Positions 49,419 through 57,916 of a stretch of 64,000 bases of DNA are shown piece after piece (position 1 is the stretch's first letter; the number at the start of each line of letters is the position of its first letter). The stretch covers positions 80,306 through 144,305 of the forward strand of contig JABTUM010000002.1 in assembly GCA_015075375.1 (NCBI GenBank). Direction: 5' to 3'. The position numbers were made by a program, and so were the translations under genes. Below the pieces are notes generated by a model. That model did no database searches. It worked only from the letters and a program-made list of their open reading frames with translations, and had not been told where the DNA came from. This DNA is from Planctomycetota bacterium. GTDB lineage: Bacteria; Planctomycetota; SZUA-567; H5-PLA8.

Positions 49419-52043
49419 ATGCTGCGTGGAGTCATGCTGGTTCTCGGACTGTACCTGGCGATGGCCGTGGTAGCCGCGGAGGAAGAACCTACGGCCGTGG
49501 TTCAGGATTTCGAACAAGCGTTCGAGATCGGCAAATGGCCGCCGGAAAAGCCGGGTGAGATCGCCTTCTCGAAAGAATGGAAGGCCGACGGCGAGCAGTC
49601 GCTGCGCATCGACGCTGGACTGATGGCGGCGTTGAGCACGCTGAAGCTGAAAGATTGGAACGGGTACACGGCGCTGCGCATTCGCGTTAACAATCCTACC
49701 GGCAAGACGGTAAGCATCGGATTCGAATTGCAGGATCAGCACGGGCAGTTTCACGAGCGCCACCAGAACGGATTTGGCGTGCTGCCCGGGGAGCACACGA
49801 TCGAACTGAATTTCAGCGGGGGCTTGTGGCGCGGCGAAGAGAACAAGCCGTACCGGGGCAAGATCAAAACGCCCATCGACGTGGGCCGCATCACGCGGGT
49901 GAGCTTCACCAACGGGGGAGAGGGCGCCATCTTCCTCGATCGGATTCAAGTCGTGAAGCTGAAGAAGCTCGAAACGCCCGGCGGATTCGCGTTCGACTTC
50001 GGGAAATCCGAGCATCAGGTGATGGGCCAGTATACCGGCGTGCACGAGAACACGAAGTATGACGAGGCGCGGGGCTACGGCATGTTTGGCGAGCGGCCCT
50101 CGGCGCTCAACAAGGTCACGTCCTATCCCACGCCGCTGCTGGGCGACGGTCTGGGGTTCAACGGGGGCGGCTTCCGCGTCAAATTGCCCGGCGGAGATTA
50201 CTTGGGATGGGTGGCTTTCGAACGCAGCGGATTCTGGGAAGACGAGCATTGCGAGTACCGGCACGCGGCGTTGAAGGCGAATGGCGCGACGGTGCACGAG
50301 CACGACTTTGCGCTCAGTGCGGCTCATTTCCTGCTTCAAGACACGGAAATTACGGACCTCGCGCAGGTATCCGAAAAGCTGATCTGGCCGGCGTCGGGCA
50401 TCGCCACCTTCAAGTTCAAGGCGGCGCAGGGCGAGAACACCTTCACGCTCGACGTAACGGATTCGCAACGCTTGCCGCTGCGCGTCGCGGGCATGGTGCT
50501 CGCTCCGGACACGCCCGAAGGCCAGGCGTTTCTGGACGCGCATGTGGCGCTGCAGAAGAAGACGATCGCGACGATCTACGCGCCGCAAGACCGCGGCCGG
50601 CGCAAAGACCGATCGGCGCCCGCCAAGCCTTTGGTTGCCGAGCCGCTCGAACCCGGAGCGCAGATGTATCCGCGCGACTGGCCGTCGAAGCCCGAAGGCG
50701 CGCCGATTCCCGAATTGACGGCTGTGACCGGGCAGAAGGTGACGGTGCAGTTGGGGGTTTACGCCACCAAGGAGTTGGCGCTGACGGCGAGCGGTTCGGC
50801 GCTTAAAGGACCCGGCGAGCTTCCCGTACCGCAGGTCGCGCACGGGCGCTACATGCCGCAACGGACATACGGCGTAGGGGCGGTTTGGCTGGATGTGAAT
50901 CACTTCCGGCCCGAACCGAATTTCTCGTGCGGTCCCGAGGTCAGCCGACCGGTGTTGTTCGAGTACGACGTGCCGGCCGATGCGAAGGCCGGCGTTTACA
51001 CGGGCACGGTGACGTTGGCGGGCGGCGGCGAGAAGCTGGACCTGCCGGTCAAGCTGAACGTCGTGGCCGTGAAGCTCGCCGGGATACCGCGACCGGTAGG
51101 TTTGTTCAAGAACGCGTTGCCTTTCGGTCCGGAGACGGTGGGCGAAGAGACGTGGTGGAGTTTGCAAGAGAGCCTGCTGCAAGAACAAGGCCGCGCAGGC
51201 CTGACCTGCACTTCGGGAGGGCCCGGACTCGATATTCGCTTGTCGAACGGAAAGATGGAAGGCACCGCGGCGGTTAAGTATCTCAAGCTGGCGGCAAAGT
51301 ACGGGATGGATAAAGGCTTTACGAATTACGGCGGATATACGAACCGCCTGCATCAAGGTGCGGGCGATCCACAGGCGCTGGCGGCTGGGATGAAGGCCTT
51401 CGAGCAGGAGCACGGACTGCCCCCGTTTTTCTGGTACAGCTACGACGAACCCGGGACCGACGCGGAGAAGCAGCGCGTGCTGGCTTACCTGGCGCCATAC
51501 ACGAAGGCCGGACTGCGCACCATCGGTTACACGAGTGTCCATCGCGGCGACAAGCTGTGGGAGGAGTTGGTTGCGAACAGCTACGCACCGGCGGTGAATA
51601 TTCATGATGCGAAGTGGCTGCAGGAGATGAGCGCGGCGGGCAAGCATCCGTGGGTTTACAACAACGGCTTGGGCCGCTACGGGCAGGGGATTCACCTTTG
51701 GCGGAATTTCAAGCTGGGCGCAGAAGGCCGGATGGACTGGATCGGCATTTTCACGCAGGGTTTCGCGTTCCATAATCTGGACAGCCGCGAGCCTTCGTAT
51801 CCGTGCTTTCTGGTGCATGAGAAGCTGGGCGCCCTGAAGACGCCGGCATGGCTGGGCGTGCGCGAAGGATTGCTGGACGCGCGCATTCGATACACGCTGG
51901 AGCAGGCCGCGAAGCCGGACGATCCGGCGCTGCAGGGGTGGAGCGTCGAAGGATACCGCGCGGACGAGGGGAAGTGGACCGACGAAGCGCTCGCGCAGTC
52001 GCGGATGGCGATGCTGAAGCGGCTGCAAGAGTTGGGGAGGTAG
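49419..52043 (+). CDS. Large secreted DUF4091/GH123-like protein
   Basis: An 874-residue exported protein starting at ATG 49419 (AGGGAG upstream), with a signal peptide GVMLVLGLYLAMAVVAAEEE. Residues 30-200 look like a CBM/CIA30-type carbohydrate-binding beta-sandwich (VQDFEQAFEIGKWPPEKPGE, ALRIRVNNPTGKTVSIGFEL). A second beta domain follows (VSRPVLFEYDVPADAKAGVY, TGTVTLAGGGEKLDLPVKLN). The C-terminal 320 residues look like a TIM barrel with the acidic pair in FFWYSYDEPGTDAEKQRV, as in DUF4091 glycoside-hydrolase relatives. It probably acts outside the cytoplasm on a glycan. The exact reaction is unknown. The nearby carbohydrate genes support the role. Confidence 0.75.
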   Translation: MLRGVMLVLGLYLAMAVVAAEEEPTAVVQDFEQAFEIGKWPPEKPGEIAFSKEWKADGEQSLRIDAGLMAALSTLKLKDWNGYTALRIRVNNPTGKTVSIGFELQDQHGQFHERHQNGFGVLPGEHTIELNFSGGLWRGEENKPYRGKIKTPIDVGRITRVSFTNGGEGAIFLDRIQVVKLKKLETPGGFAFDFGKSEHQVMGQYTGVHENTKYDEARGYGMFGERPSALNKVTSYPTPLLGDGLGFNGGGFRVKLPGGDYLGWVAFERSGFWEDEHCEYRHAALKANGATVHEHDFALSAAHFLLQDTEITDLAQVSEKLIWPASGIATFKFKAAQGENTFTLDVTDSQRLPLRVAGMVLAPDTPEGQAFLDAHVALQKKTIATIYAPQDRGRRKDRSAPAKPLVAEPLEPGAQMYPRDWPSKPEGAPIPELTAVTGQKVTVQLGVYATKELALTASGSALKGPGELPVPQVAHGRYMPQRTYGVGAVWLDVNHFRPEPNFSCGPEVSRPVLFEYDVPADAKAGVYTGTVTLAGGGEKLDLPVKLNVVAVKLAGIPRPVGLFKNALPFGPETVGEETWWSLQESLLQEQGRAGLTCTSGGPGLDIRLSNGKMEGTAAVKYLKLAAKYGMDKGFTNYGGYTNRLHQGAGDPQALAAGMKAFEQEHGLPPFFWYSYDEPGTDAEKQRVLAYLAPYTKAGLRTIGYTSVHRGDKLWEELVANSYAPAVNIHDAKWLQEMSAAGKHPWVYNNGLGRYGQGIHLWRNFKLGAEGRMDWIGIFTQGFAFHNLDSREPSYPCFLVHEKLGALKTPAWLGVREGLLDARIRYTLEQAAKPDDPALQGWSVEGYRADEGKWTDEALAQSRMAMLKRLQELGR

Positions 52044-52082
52044 GGGGCGATGGCCGCCCGTTTTCATGTCTTCGGCGGGAAG

Positions 52083-52580
52083 TCAGATGAACTCCCAGTT
52101 TAGTTCTTTACGCTGAAGCCATGGCCGCGTTCCAAAGGACCACCTGGTTTCGTTAATCCATTTGACGATCATTTCGCGAGCTTCACCGGATGATGTTCGA
52201 TCCCAATGCGGGTAATCCGGTTCGCGCAGGAGCCACTGGTAGAGCTCATCCCATGCCGTCTTGAGGGCATTGTGCTTGCTGATTTGCCAATTACTCTCGT
52301 GATACAGCTTATGAATCTGGAGGCGCAGAAGAGCCATTTCGAATTCTTCCGATTCTACATTTGGCCCCACAGGCTCTTGCCTCATGGCATACAAGACAGC
52401 TCTTAAATAGTAGGAGTTGAGATCGGCCAGAAGAAATCGATCGGCTCGATGGGCGTCAATCCAGGCATACAATCGGTCCCACCGCACTTGGAGGTAATCG
52501 GCTCTTGCGCGTGAGGAACGCGCTTCGCGCTGGGCAGCTTCAAAGCGCTTGCGTAATTCGACAAGGTATGGGTTGGCCAT
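52083..52580 (-). CDS. W-rich helical protein, downstream member of a tandem paralogue pair
   Basis: A 165-residue protein of no recognised family. It contains RWDRLYAWIDAHRADRFL near residue 30 and TAWDELYQWLLREPDYPHW near residue 108, two copies of a W-x2-L-x2-W unit. The upstream gene 52616-53098 has the same units (QRWLRLEAWWLAQEPADAF; TSWMTLQAWAQTESQLEHW), so the two are paralogues. Both are AT-richer than neighbours. ATG 52580 has GGAGGG 8 nt upstream; the longer frame to 52754 is rejected. No TM or signal is seen. Function is unknown. Confidence 0.72.
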   Translation of the reverse strand: MANPYLVELRKRFEAAQREARSSRARADYLQVRWDRLYAWIDAHRADRFLLADLNSYYLRAVLYAMRQEPVGPNVESEEFEMALLRLQIHKLYHESNWQISKHNALKTAWDELYQWLLREPDYPHWDRTSSGEAREMIVKWINETRWSFGTRPWLQRKELNWEFI

Positions 52581-52615
52581 TGCAATTCCCTCCGCACGGT
52601 TCGCGAGATTGGGGA

Positions 52616-53098
52616 CTAAAATGCAAACTGCGGAATGTCCTCCAAATGTCCGAACTTGGCCCACCAATCCCAAATCCAGCCGCGAACGGCGAACAACGCC
52701 TCGGTTCCATTCTTGCGGTTCCAATGTTCCAGTTGGGATTCGGTTTGCGCCCAAGCCTGCAGGGTCATCCAGGAAGTTTCGTAGCGATCTTGCTGATCAC
52801 GCAGGCGCTCGAGCGTCCGCGACTGGTAGGCTATTCGGCGCAATGCCAAATGCTCTTGAAATCGACCGTGGATAAGATCCGGACCGCTGTCGTCGTAGGT
52901 GAGCGCTGCGGCAAAATGACGGAGTACCAAGGGTCCTGGTATGCCGGCAAACGCATCGGCTGGTTCTTGCGCTAACCACCAGGCTTCCAATCGCAACCAG
53001 CGCTGAATAAGTCGGTCGGTCTCACGCCTGAGTCGCTCGCATTCGCCCTCCAACTTTCGAACTTCGGAGTGCCATTGAGGCCGGGCGGATGCGGACAT
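52616..53098 (-). CDS. W-rich helical protein, upstream member of a tandem paralogue pair
   Basis: A 160-residue protein. A charged N-terminal helix (EVRKLEGECERLRRETDRLI) likely forms a coiled coil. Two W-x2-L-x2-W units follow, the second leading to TEALFAVRGWIWDWWAKFGH. It is similar in layout to the next gene, which begins 35 nt downstream, so this is a two-gene operon. AGGAGG lies 6 nt before ATG 53098. A TTGACA and a palindrome lie upstream at 53166-53183. No known family; acidic/aromatic composition with no secretion signal. Confidence 0.72.
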   Translation of the reverse strand: MSASARPQWHSEVRKLEGECERLRRETDRLIQRWLRLEAWWLAQEPADAFAGIPGPLVLRHFAAALTYDDSGPDLIHGRFQEHLALRRIAYQSRTLERLRDQQDRYETSWMTLQAWAQTESQLEHWNRKNGTEALFAVRGWIWDWWAKFGHLEDIPQFAF

Positions 53099-53165
53099 GT
53101 CGCGCCTCCTGATTGTGTGTGGGTTTATCGTTTCATGTCTTGCACCTGTGCATAAGTAATCCCAT

Positions 53166-53183
53166 AGACAGGGTGTCTGTCAA
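53166..53183 (-). promoter_or_regulatory. -35 element overlapped by palindrome, promoter of the W-rich pair
   Basis: On the minus strand TTGACA (53183-53178) is followed at once by AGACA-CCC-TGTCT (53178-53166), a perfect 5-bp inverted repeat lying between the -35 and a poorly defined -10. This is a typical repressor position. Confidence 0.45.
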
Positions 53184-53249
53184 CGCTTCGCTTTAATTAT
53201 CGGACGTTTTTTGCGTTTAATTCTAACTCGCGCGTCGGGCACCGGACGA

Positions 53250-54308
53250 TCACGAGTCATCCAGTTTGCGGCGCAGCTTTTGAGCCTTGTGAATCTGCTT
53301 CCAGCGGCGCTTTACGTTCAGCGCCAATTGGGGATCGGCTTGGCGTTCCTGAAATGCGGTCTCGCGACGCAGCTTTTCGAAGTTGGACCAGCGTCCGAGT
53401 TCGAGTTGTCCGCCTTCCAGGGCGGCTCGGACCGCGCAGCCAGGTTCGGCCTGGTGCCGGCAGTCGCGAAAGCGGCATTGCAGAGCGAGCGCTTCCACGT
53501 CCTGGAAGGCATCGCCGATGCCGCCACCCTCCGCGAGACCCAGTTCGCGCATTCCGGGCGTGTCGATCAGCAGCGCGCCGCCGGGCAGGCGGTGCATCTG
53601 GCGTGCGGTGGTGGTGTGGCGGCCCTTGTCGTCGTTGCCGATGGAGCGGACTTCGGCCGCGGCGCTTCCGAGCAGCCGGTTGACGAGGGTGCTCTTGCCC
53701 ACGCCGGACGAGCCCAGCAGCACCGCAGTGGCGCCCGGGGTGAGCCAGGCGGCAAGCGCGTCCAAGCCGGAGCCGCTCACCGCGCTGAGCGCCACGGCGC
53801 AGACGCCGCAGGCGCGTTCGACCTCCGCCGCGGCGTGCTCGGGATCGGGATGCAGATCGGCCTTGGTCAGGGCCACGACCGGATCGGCGCCGCTTTCGGC
53901 GGCCAGCGCCAAGTAGCGTTCGAGCCGGCGCGGGTTGAATTCCTGGTTCAGCGAAGTGGCTAGGATTGCCACGTCCACGTTGGCCACGATGGGCTGCACG
54001 CCGCCACGTGCGGCGGGAGCGCGGCGAACGAAAACGCCGCGGCGTTCGAAGACGCGCTCTATGCGTGCGTGCCCTCCGCCGGGCACGAGGCTCAATTCCA
54101 CCCAGTCGCCTACGACCGGGCGTACGTGTACATCGTATTCGGCCTCGGCCTTCAGCCTGCCGGATAGCTCGGCCTTCGCCGCGCCCTCCGCGCCCGCGAT
54201 TTCGTACAACGTCCGGTGTTCGGCGACGATCCGGGCCAAGCGGCCCGGCAGCGTCCGCTCCCCAGTCGTTTGTGCATCAAAGAACGGATTCCAGCCCCAC
54301 GCTTCCAT
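53250..54308 (-). CDS. rsgA: Ribosome small subunit-dependent GTPase A
   Basis: A 352-residue circularly permuted GTPase that assists late 30S assembly. The N-terminal OB fold (VRPVVGDWVELSLVPGG) is followed by G4 (VVALTKADLHPDP) before G1 (VLLGSSGVGKSTLVNRLLG) and G3 (ALLIDTPGMRELGLA), which is the permuted order. The C-terminal zinc domain has Cys and His in CRFRDCRHQAEPGCAV. The tail is basic. ATG 54308 (MEAWGWNPFFD) fits the family start; the frame is open to 54422. It is on the minus strand downstream of the 54.6 kb operon. Confidence 0.94.
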   Translation of the reverse strand: MEAWGWNPFFDAQTTGERTLPGRLARIVAEHRTLYEIAGAEGAAKAELSGRLKAEAEYDVHVRPVVGDWVELSLVPGGGHARIERVFERRGVFVRRAPAARGGVQPIVANVDVAILATSLNQEFNPRRLERYLALAAESGADPVVALTKADLHPDPEHAAAEVERACGVCAVALSAVSGSGLDALAAWLTPGATAVLLGSSGVGKSTLVNRLLGSAAAEVRSIGNDDKGRHTTTARQMHRLPGGALLIDTPGMRELGLAEGGGIGDAFQDVEALALQCRFRDCRHQAEPGCAVRAALEGGQLELGRWSNFEKLRRETAFQERQADPQLALNVKRRWKQIHKAQKLRRKLDDS

Positions 54309-54608
54309 GCTTTCGTTCACGCTCGGTGCTCCGCTTAGCGATTGATGAATCGCACGCAAGCATGCCCGCGCCGCGAGCCGACGCTCACGAAGGACGTGAG
54401 AGTTCGGCGCGGACGCGTGCAAGCGTGCGTGCAGTCAGATCGGAGAGAAGCGGAACCGCCGGGCGAGCGCGCCCGGCATGCGAAAGCGTGAGCTTACGCT
54501 TACGAGGCGTGCCCTGCGCCGGCGGGTCCGCGGACGTCAGTCGCGAGTTTGTTCATGATTTGGACCCTCCGGGGTGGGTCTTCGCATCAAGCGAAGGAAG
54601 TGCGGGAA

Positions 54609-55574
54609 CTAAACCACATGTTCGTGCGTTGTCAACTCGGCAGGTTCGTGCGCGTACAAATGTTTCGCGAGTTCCACGAGTTTGGCGTCCCGCCAGCGTT
54701 CGAGTTCCGCCACGCCGCGGCCGGCGAGGTGCGCGTCCATCTGTTCGAGCACCTCGCGCTTCGCGGCTTCGGGCACGCGGTCCCAGCGTGCCAGATCGGC
54801 CATGTAAACTTCCAGTGCGGGGCCGAGGTGCTCGAAGAAGTTGCGATATCCGCCGGGGCCGCCAGCGAGATGGTAGGTGAGGTGCTGGCCCATGAACGCC
54901 CAGCGCAGGCCCGGCCCGGCGCAGAGGGCTTTGTCTACGTCTTCCAGACTTGCGACGCCGCGCGCGACGAGGTCGATGGCTTCGCGCCAGACGGCCGTTG
55001 CCAGGCGATTGGCGAGATGGCCGGGAACTTCCTGGTTGAGCGTGACGGGGACTTTGCCGAGCGCGGTGTAGAGTTCGTGCGCTTTGCGCAGGCTTTCGGC
55101 CGCGGTACGCGGCCCGCCGACCAGTTCGACAAGGGGAATCAGGTGCACGGGATTGAACGGATGCGCGATCAGGAAGCGTTCTGGATGGGTCCAGCTTTCC
55201 TGCATGCGGCTGGCGAGCAGGCCCGAAGTGCTGCTGGCGACGAGGGCGTCCGCGGGCGCAAAGCGTTCGATGGTCTCGTGCGCCGCGCGCTTGACCGCGT
55301 AATCCTCGAGCACCGACTCCTGCACGAAAGCCGCGTTCGCCAAGGCGGAATCCGGATCCGGACAGAGATGGATGCGTTCGATGGCGGCAGGCGCATAAAC
55401 GTCTTCCCAAGAGGTGAGGATGCGAATGGCCTTCTTGCAGCCGGAGGCCAGCGCTTCGGCGCTGCGGTCGTATAGGCGTACGTCCAGGCCTCGGGCGGCG
55501 AAGAGCGCGGCCCAACTGGCGCCAATGGTGCCGGCTCCAAAGACGGTGACCGATCGGATCGGGGCGGAAGGCAT
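54609..55574 (-). CDS. 3-hydroxyacyl-CoA-dehydrogenase-family protein, carnitine 3-dehydrogenase-like
   Basis: A 321-residue NAD-dependent dehydrogenase. The Rossmann motif is SVTVFGAGTIGASWAALFA. The catalytic Ser/His/Glu surroundings are ALVASSTSGLLASRM, FLIAHPFNPVHLIPLVELVG and GPGLRWAFMGQHL. This pattern is that of L-carnitine dehydrogenase and lambda-crystallin relatives. The ATG has AGGAG 8 nt upstream. It is 11 nt after the BKACE gene. Together they could oxidise carnitine to dehydrocarnitine and then cleave it. The substrate is inferred from this pairing. Confidence 0.85.
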   Translation of the reverse strand: MPSAPIRSVTVFGAGTIGASWAALFAARGLDVRLYDRSAEALASGCKKAIRILTSWEDVYAPAAIERIHLCPDPDSALANAAFVQESVLEDYAVKRAAHETIERFAPADALVASSTSGLLASRMQESWTHPERFLIAHPFNPVHLIPLVELVGGPRTAAESLRKAHELYTALGKVPVTLNQEVPGHLANRLATAVWREAIDLVARGVASLEDVDKALCAGPGLRWAFMGQHLTYHLAGGPGGYRNFFEHLGPALEVYMADLARWDRVPEAAKREVLEQMDAHLAGRGVAELERWRDAKLVELAKHLYAHEPAELTTHEHVV

Positions 55575-55585
55575 GGGGCGGCTCC

Positions 55586-56518
55586 TTAGAATGCGACTTG
55601 GTTTTTGCCCTTTAATTCGAGCATGCGTCGCGCCTCTTCGGGCCGCGCAATTTCGAGCGAAAGCGAATTCAGAATGCCGTGTATCTTGCGCACCTGGTCG
55701 GCGTTGGAGCGCGCCAGTTCGCCCGGACCGAGGTATAGGCTGTCTTCGAGGCCCACGCGTACGTGGCTCCCGCGCAGCGCTCCGGCGGTGGCGAGGGGCA
55801 TCTGATGCCGCCCCGCGCCCAGGACCGACCAGTGGAAGGCGTTGCCGAACAGGCGTGCGGCGGTCTGCGCCATGAAATTCAGGCATTCCATATCGGGCCC
55901 GATGCCGCCCAAAATGCCGAAAATGGTTTGGATGAAAATAGGCGGCCGGACGAGTTTGCGATCCAGAAAGTGAGCTAAATTATAGAGGTGTCCCGTGTCG
56001 TAGCATTCGAATTCGAATTTCGTGCCGCAGCCTTCACCCAGTTCTTTCAAGATCCGTTCGATGTCGGCAAAGGTATTCTTGAAAATGAAGTCCTTGCTGC
56101 CGGACAGGTAGCCTTGTTCCCAATCGTGCTTCCATTCCCTGGGCTTTTCGAGCATCGGGTAGAGCCCGAAGTTCATGGAGCCCATATTCAGCGAACACAT
56201 CTCGGGCTTCGCGCGCAGCGCCGCTTGCAAGCGGTCGGTGACGGTCATGTTCTGCCCACCGCCGGTGGTGATGTTGATGACGGCGTCGGTGGCGCGTTTG
56301 ATCTCGGGGAGGAATGCAAAGAAGGCGTCCGGGTCGGGGGAGGGGCGCCCGTCGAGCGGATCGCGCGCATGGAGGTGCAAAATGGAAGCCCCGGCCTCGG
56401 CGGCGGCGATGGCTTCGGACGCGATTCGTTCGGCGCTGACCGGCAAATGCGGGGACATGCTGGGCGTGTGGACGCTGCCGGTGATGGCGCAGGTGACGAT
56501 GACGGGGCGGGGGGGCAT
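55586..56518 (-). CDS. BKACE (beta-keto acid cleavage enzyme, DUF849) family protein
   Basis: A 310-residue zinc TIM-barrel enzyme that transfers the end of a beta-keto acid to acetyl-CoA. Motifs: PVIVTCAITGSVHTPS at the N-terminus, ASILHLHARDPLDGRP with the two His zinc ligands, VINITTGGG, and EMCSLNMGSMNFGLYP. ATG 56518 has TGGAGG 7 nt upstream; ATG 56551 lies inside the operator region and is rejected. With the 3HCDH partner it matches the known dehydrocarnitine-cleavage arrangement. Two XRE-type operators lie just upstream. Confidence 0.92.
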   Translation of the reverse strand: MPPRPVIVTCAITGSVHTPSMSPHLPVSAERIASEAIAAAEAGASILHLHARDPLDGRPSPDPDAFFAFLPEIKRATDAVINITTGGGQNMTVTDRLQAALRAKPEMCSLNMGSMNFGLYPMLEKPREWKHDWEQGYLSGSKDFIFKNTFADIERILKELGEGCGTKFEFECYDTGHLYNLAHFLDRKLVRPPIFIQTIFGILGGIGPDMECLNFMAQTAARLFGNAFHWSVLGAGRHQMPLATAGALRGSHVRVGLEDSLYLGPGELARSNADQVRKIHGILNSLSLEIARPEEARRMLELKGKNQVAF

Positions 56519-56532
56519 GACCGGCCTCCAGG

Positions 56533-56577
56533 GTTTCTTTACAAGAAACACTGTATCTTAAAAAGAAACGATGTCAA
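56533..56577 (-). promoter_or_regulatory. Promoter with two operator copies for the BKACE operon
   Basis: On the minus strand TTGACA (56577-56572), 16-nt spacer, TACAGT (56555-56550). Two 17-bp palindromes, 20 bp apart, cover this region. The first is GTTTCTT-TTT-AAGATAC (56569-56553, one mismatch). The second is GTTTCTT-GTA-AAGAAAC (56549-56533, perfect). The XRE-cupin gene directly upstream is the obvious binder. Confidence 0.7.
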
Positions 56578-56617
56578 GGGGGCGGCTGCTCGAAAGATTA
56601 CGCTTCGCCTGCAAGGA

Positions 56618-57208
56618 TCAGCGTTTTTTGGAGCGTTTGGGCTTGGCGCCGGCCGGTTCGTCTTGCACGAAAAAGTCCAGGTAGCGGACGGTCTTCGAAC
56701 CCAGGGCGCGGGCGGTATGCGGGAGGCGCGGGTTGAAGTAGAGCGAATCGCCGGGCTCGAGCACCATCGTGTCGGTCTCGATGGTGAATTCCATGCGCCC
56801 TTCGAGCATGTAGAGGAATTCCTCACCGCCGTGCTGGAAGGTGCCGGGCGGGTCGGTGGGCTTCATGGTGAGCAGGAAGGGCTCCATGGTTTTGCCGGGC
56901 ATGGCGAGGGCCAGCGCTTCGTAAGCGTACCCGAACTGCGAACCGTCGCGGGTGATCCGTTCGCCTTGGCCTTTACGGGTGAGGACGTAGTTCGGGCGGT
57001 CGTTCGATTCGCTGAAGAACTCGGCCAGCGGCACCTGTAGCGCGTCGCCGATGCGCAGCACGGTGGAGATGGGCGGCGAGATCAGCCCGTTTTCGATCTT
57101 CGAAAGGGTACTTTTGGTGAGGCCCGCGCGTTCGGCGGCCTCGGCGAGGCTGGAGCCTTTTTTCTGGCGCCATTTGCGGATGTTCGCGCCGACGGTTTTC
57201 TCGTCCAT
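56618..57208 (-). CDS. XRE-cupin transcriptional regulator
   Basis: A 196-residue regulator. The N-terminal XRE helix-turn-helix (residues 8-62, IRKWRQKKGSSLAEAAERAG and LTKSTLSKIENGLISPPIST) is joined to a C-terminal cupin (FQHGGEEFLYMLEGRMEFTI, MVLEPGDSLYFNPRLPHTAR) that would bind the inducer or a metal. A basic KPKRSKKR end closes it. This two-domain type often controls amine and carnitine or polyamine catabolism. It lies 100 nt before the BKACE start, with two matching palindromes between, so control of that operon is well supported. Confidence 0.93.
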   Translation of the reverse strand: MDEKTVGANIRKWRQKKGSSLAEAAERAGLTKSTLSKIENGLISPPISTVLRIGDALQVPLAEFFSESNDRPNYVLTRKGQGERITRDGSQFGYAYEALALAMPGKTMEPFLLTMKPTDPPGTFQHGGEEFLYMLEGRMEFTIETDTMVLEPGDSLYFNPRLPHTARALGSKTVRYLDFFVQDEPAGAKPKRSKKR

Positions 57209-57259
57209 GCGCGCCAGTATACGGCGGACCGCGGCGCTTGCCCGCGCCGGAAACGGAAG

Positions 57260-57916
57260 CTACCGCGCGGCCAGAATGTCCCGAGCCGCGCGCGCGACGC
57301 GCCGGCGCAGTGTGTAGCCGCCGATCATCCCCAGCGCGCCGAATATCCCGAGCGGCACGCTCCAATCCATGAGGCGTCCGCCCACGAAGCCCGGCCAGAT
57401 GCTGCCGAAGCGGATGGCAACGGCCAAGGCCATGCAGGCCGGTGAGGCAGTGGCGACCCATCCGGCCGCTATCAACGTGCTGCGCGCGAGCATGCTCGTG
57501 AGCCCCAGCAGTTCGGCATGCACCAGCCCGAGTACCGCACCGTAAAAAATCCAGGCGACGATCAAGGGGGCGAGCCAGATCGATACTTCCCAGACGATGC
57601 CCACACCGGGCGTGGCGACCATGATCCCGAATGCCGAGCCCAAGGCGATGACGATGACGAGCCACTCGGCGAGCGAGCATTGAAGGCGCCGAAACAAAAG
57701 ATGCCCGAAATACAGGCCCAAGCCGGCGGCGACGGCCACGTTGGCGGCGCTGCCGATGGCTTGGAGCCAGGGCGTGAGAATAAAGAGGTTAGCCAAGGTG
57801 AAGAAAAGCCCGAGCGTGACGGCCCAGCGGAGCTTGCCCATATCGAAGCCCACCCGCTTCGCGCGGATCGAGCGGTTCGTGAGCGGTACGGTCAAGGCCG
57901 CAGCTTGCTCGCTCAT
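57260..57916 (-). CDS. Integral membrane protein, unknown function
   Basis: A 218-residue protein with about six membrane helices (WAVTLGLFFTLANLFILTPW, WLVIVIALGSAFGIMVATPG, WLAPLIVAWIFYGAVLGLVH, VPLGIFGALGMIGGYTLRRR). The N-terminal 25 residues are cytoplasmic. Its start overlaps the stop of the 57913-59421 gene (ATGA), so the two are translationally coupled. No known transporter motif was found. The XRE-cupin gene is 51 nt downstream. Confidence 0.75.
   Translation of the reverse strand: MSEQAAALTVPLTNRSIRAKRVGFDMGKLRWAVTLGLFFTLANLFILTPWLQAIGSAANVAVAAGLGLYFGHLLFRRLQCSLAEWLVIVIALGSAFGIMVATPGVGIVWEVSIWLAPLIVAWIFYGAVLGLVHAELLGLTSMLARSTLIAAGWVATASPACMALAVAIRFGSIWPGFVGGRLMDWSVPLGIFGALGMIGGYTLRRRVARAARDILAAR

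Noticed and set aside
49356..52067. A 903-residue minus-strand ORF antisense to the secreted protein
   Set aside because: It is a mirror of the codon bias of the real gene: Arg/Leu/Val-rich, no domain and no ribosome-binding site.
54440..54600. Terminator after the 3HCDH gene (CTTCGC/GCGAAG and GACCC/GGGTC stems)
   Set aside because: Short stems without a T-run on the minus strand.
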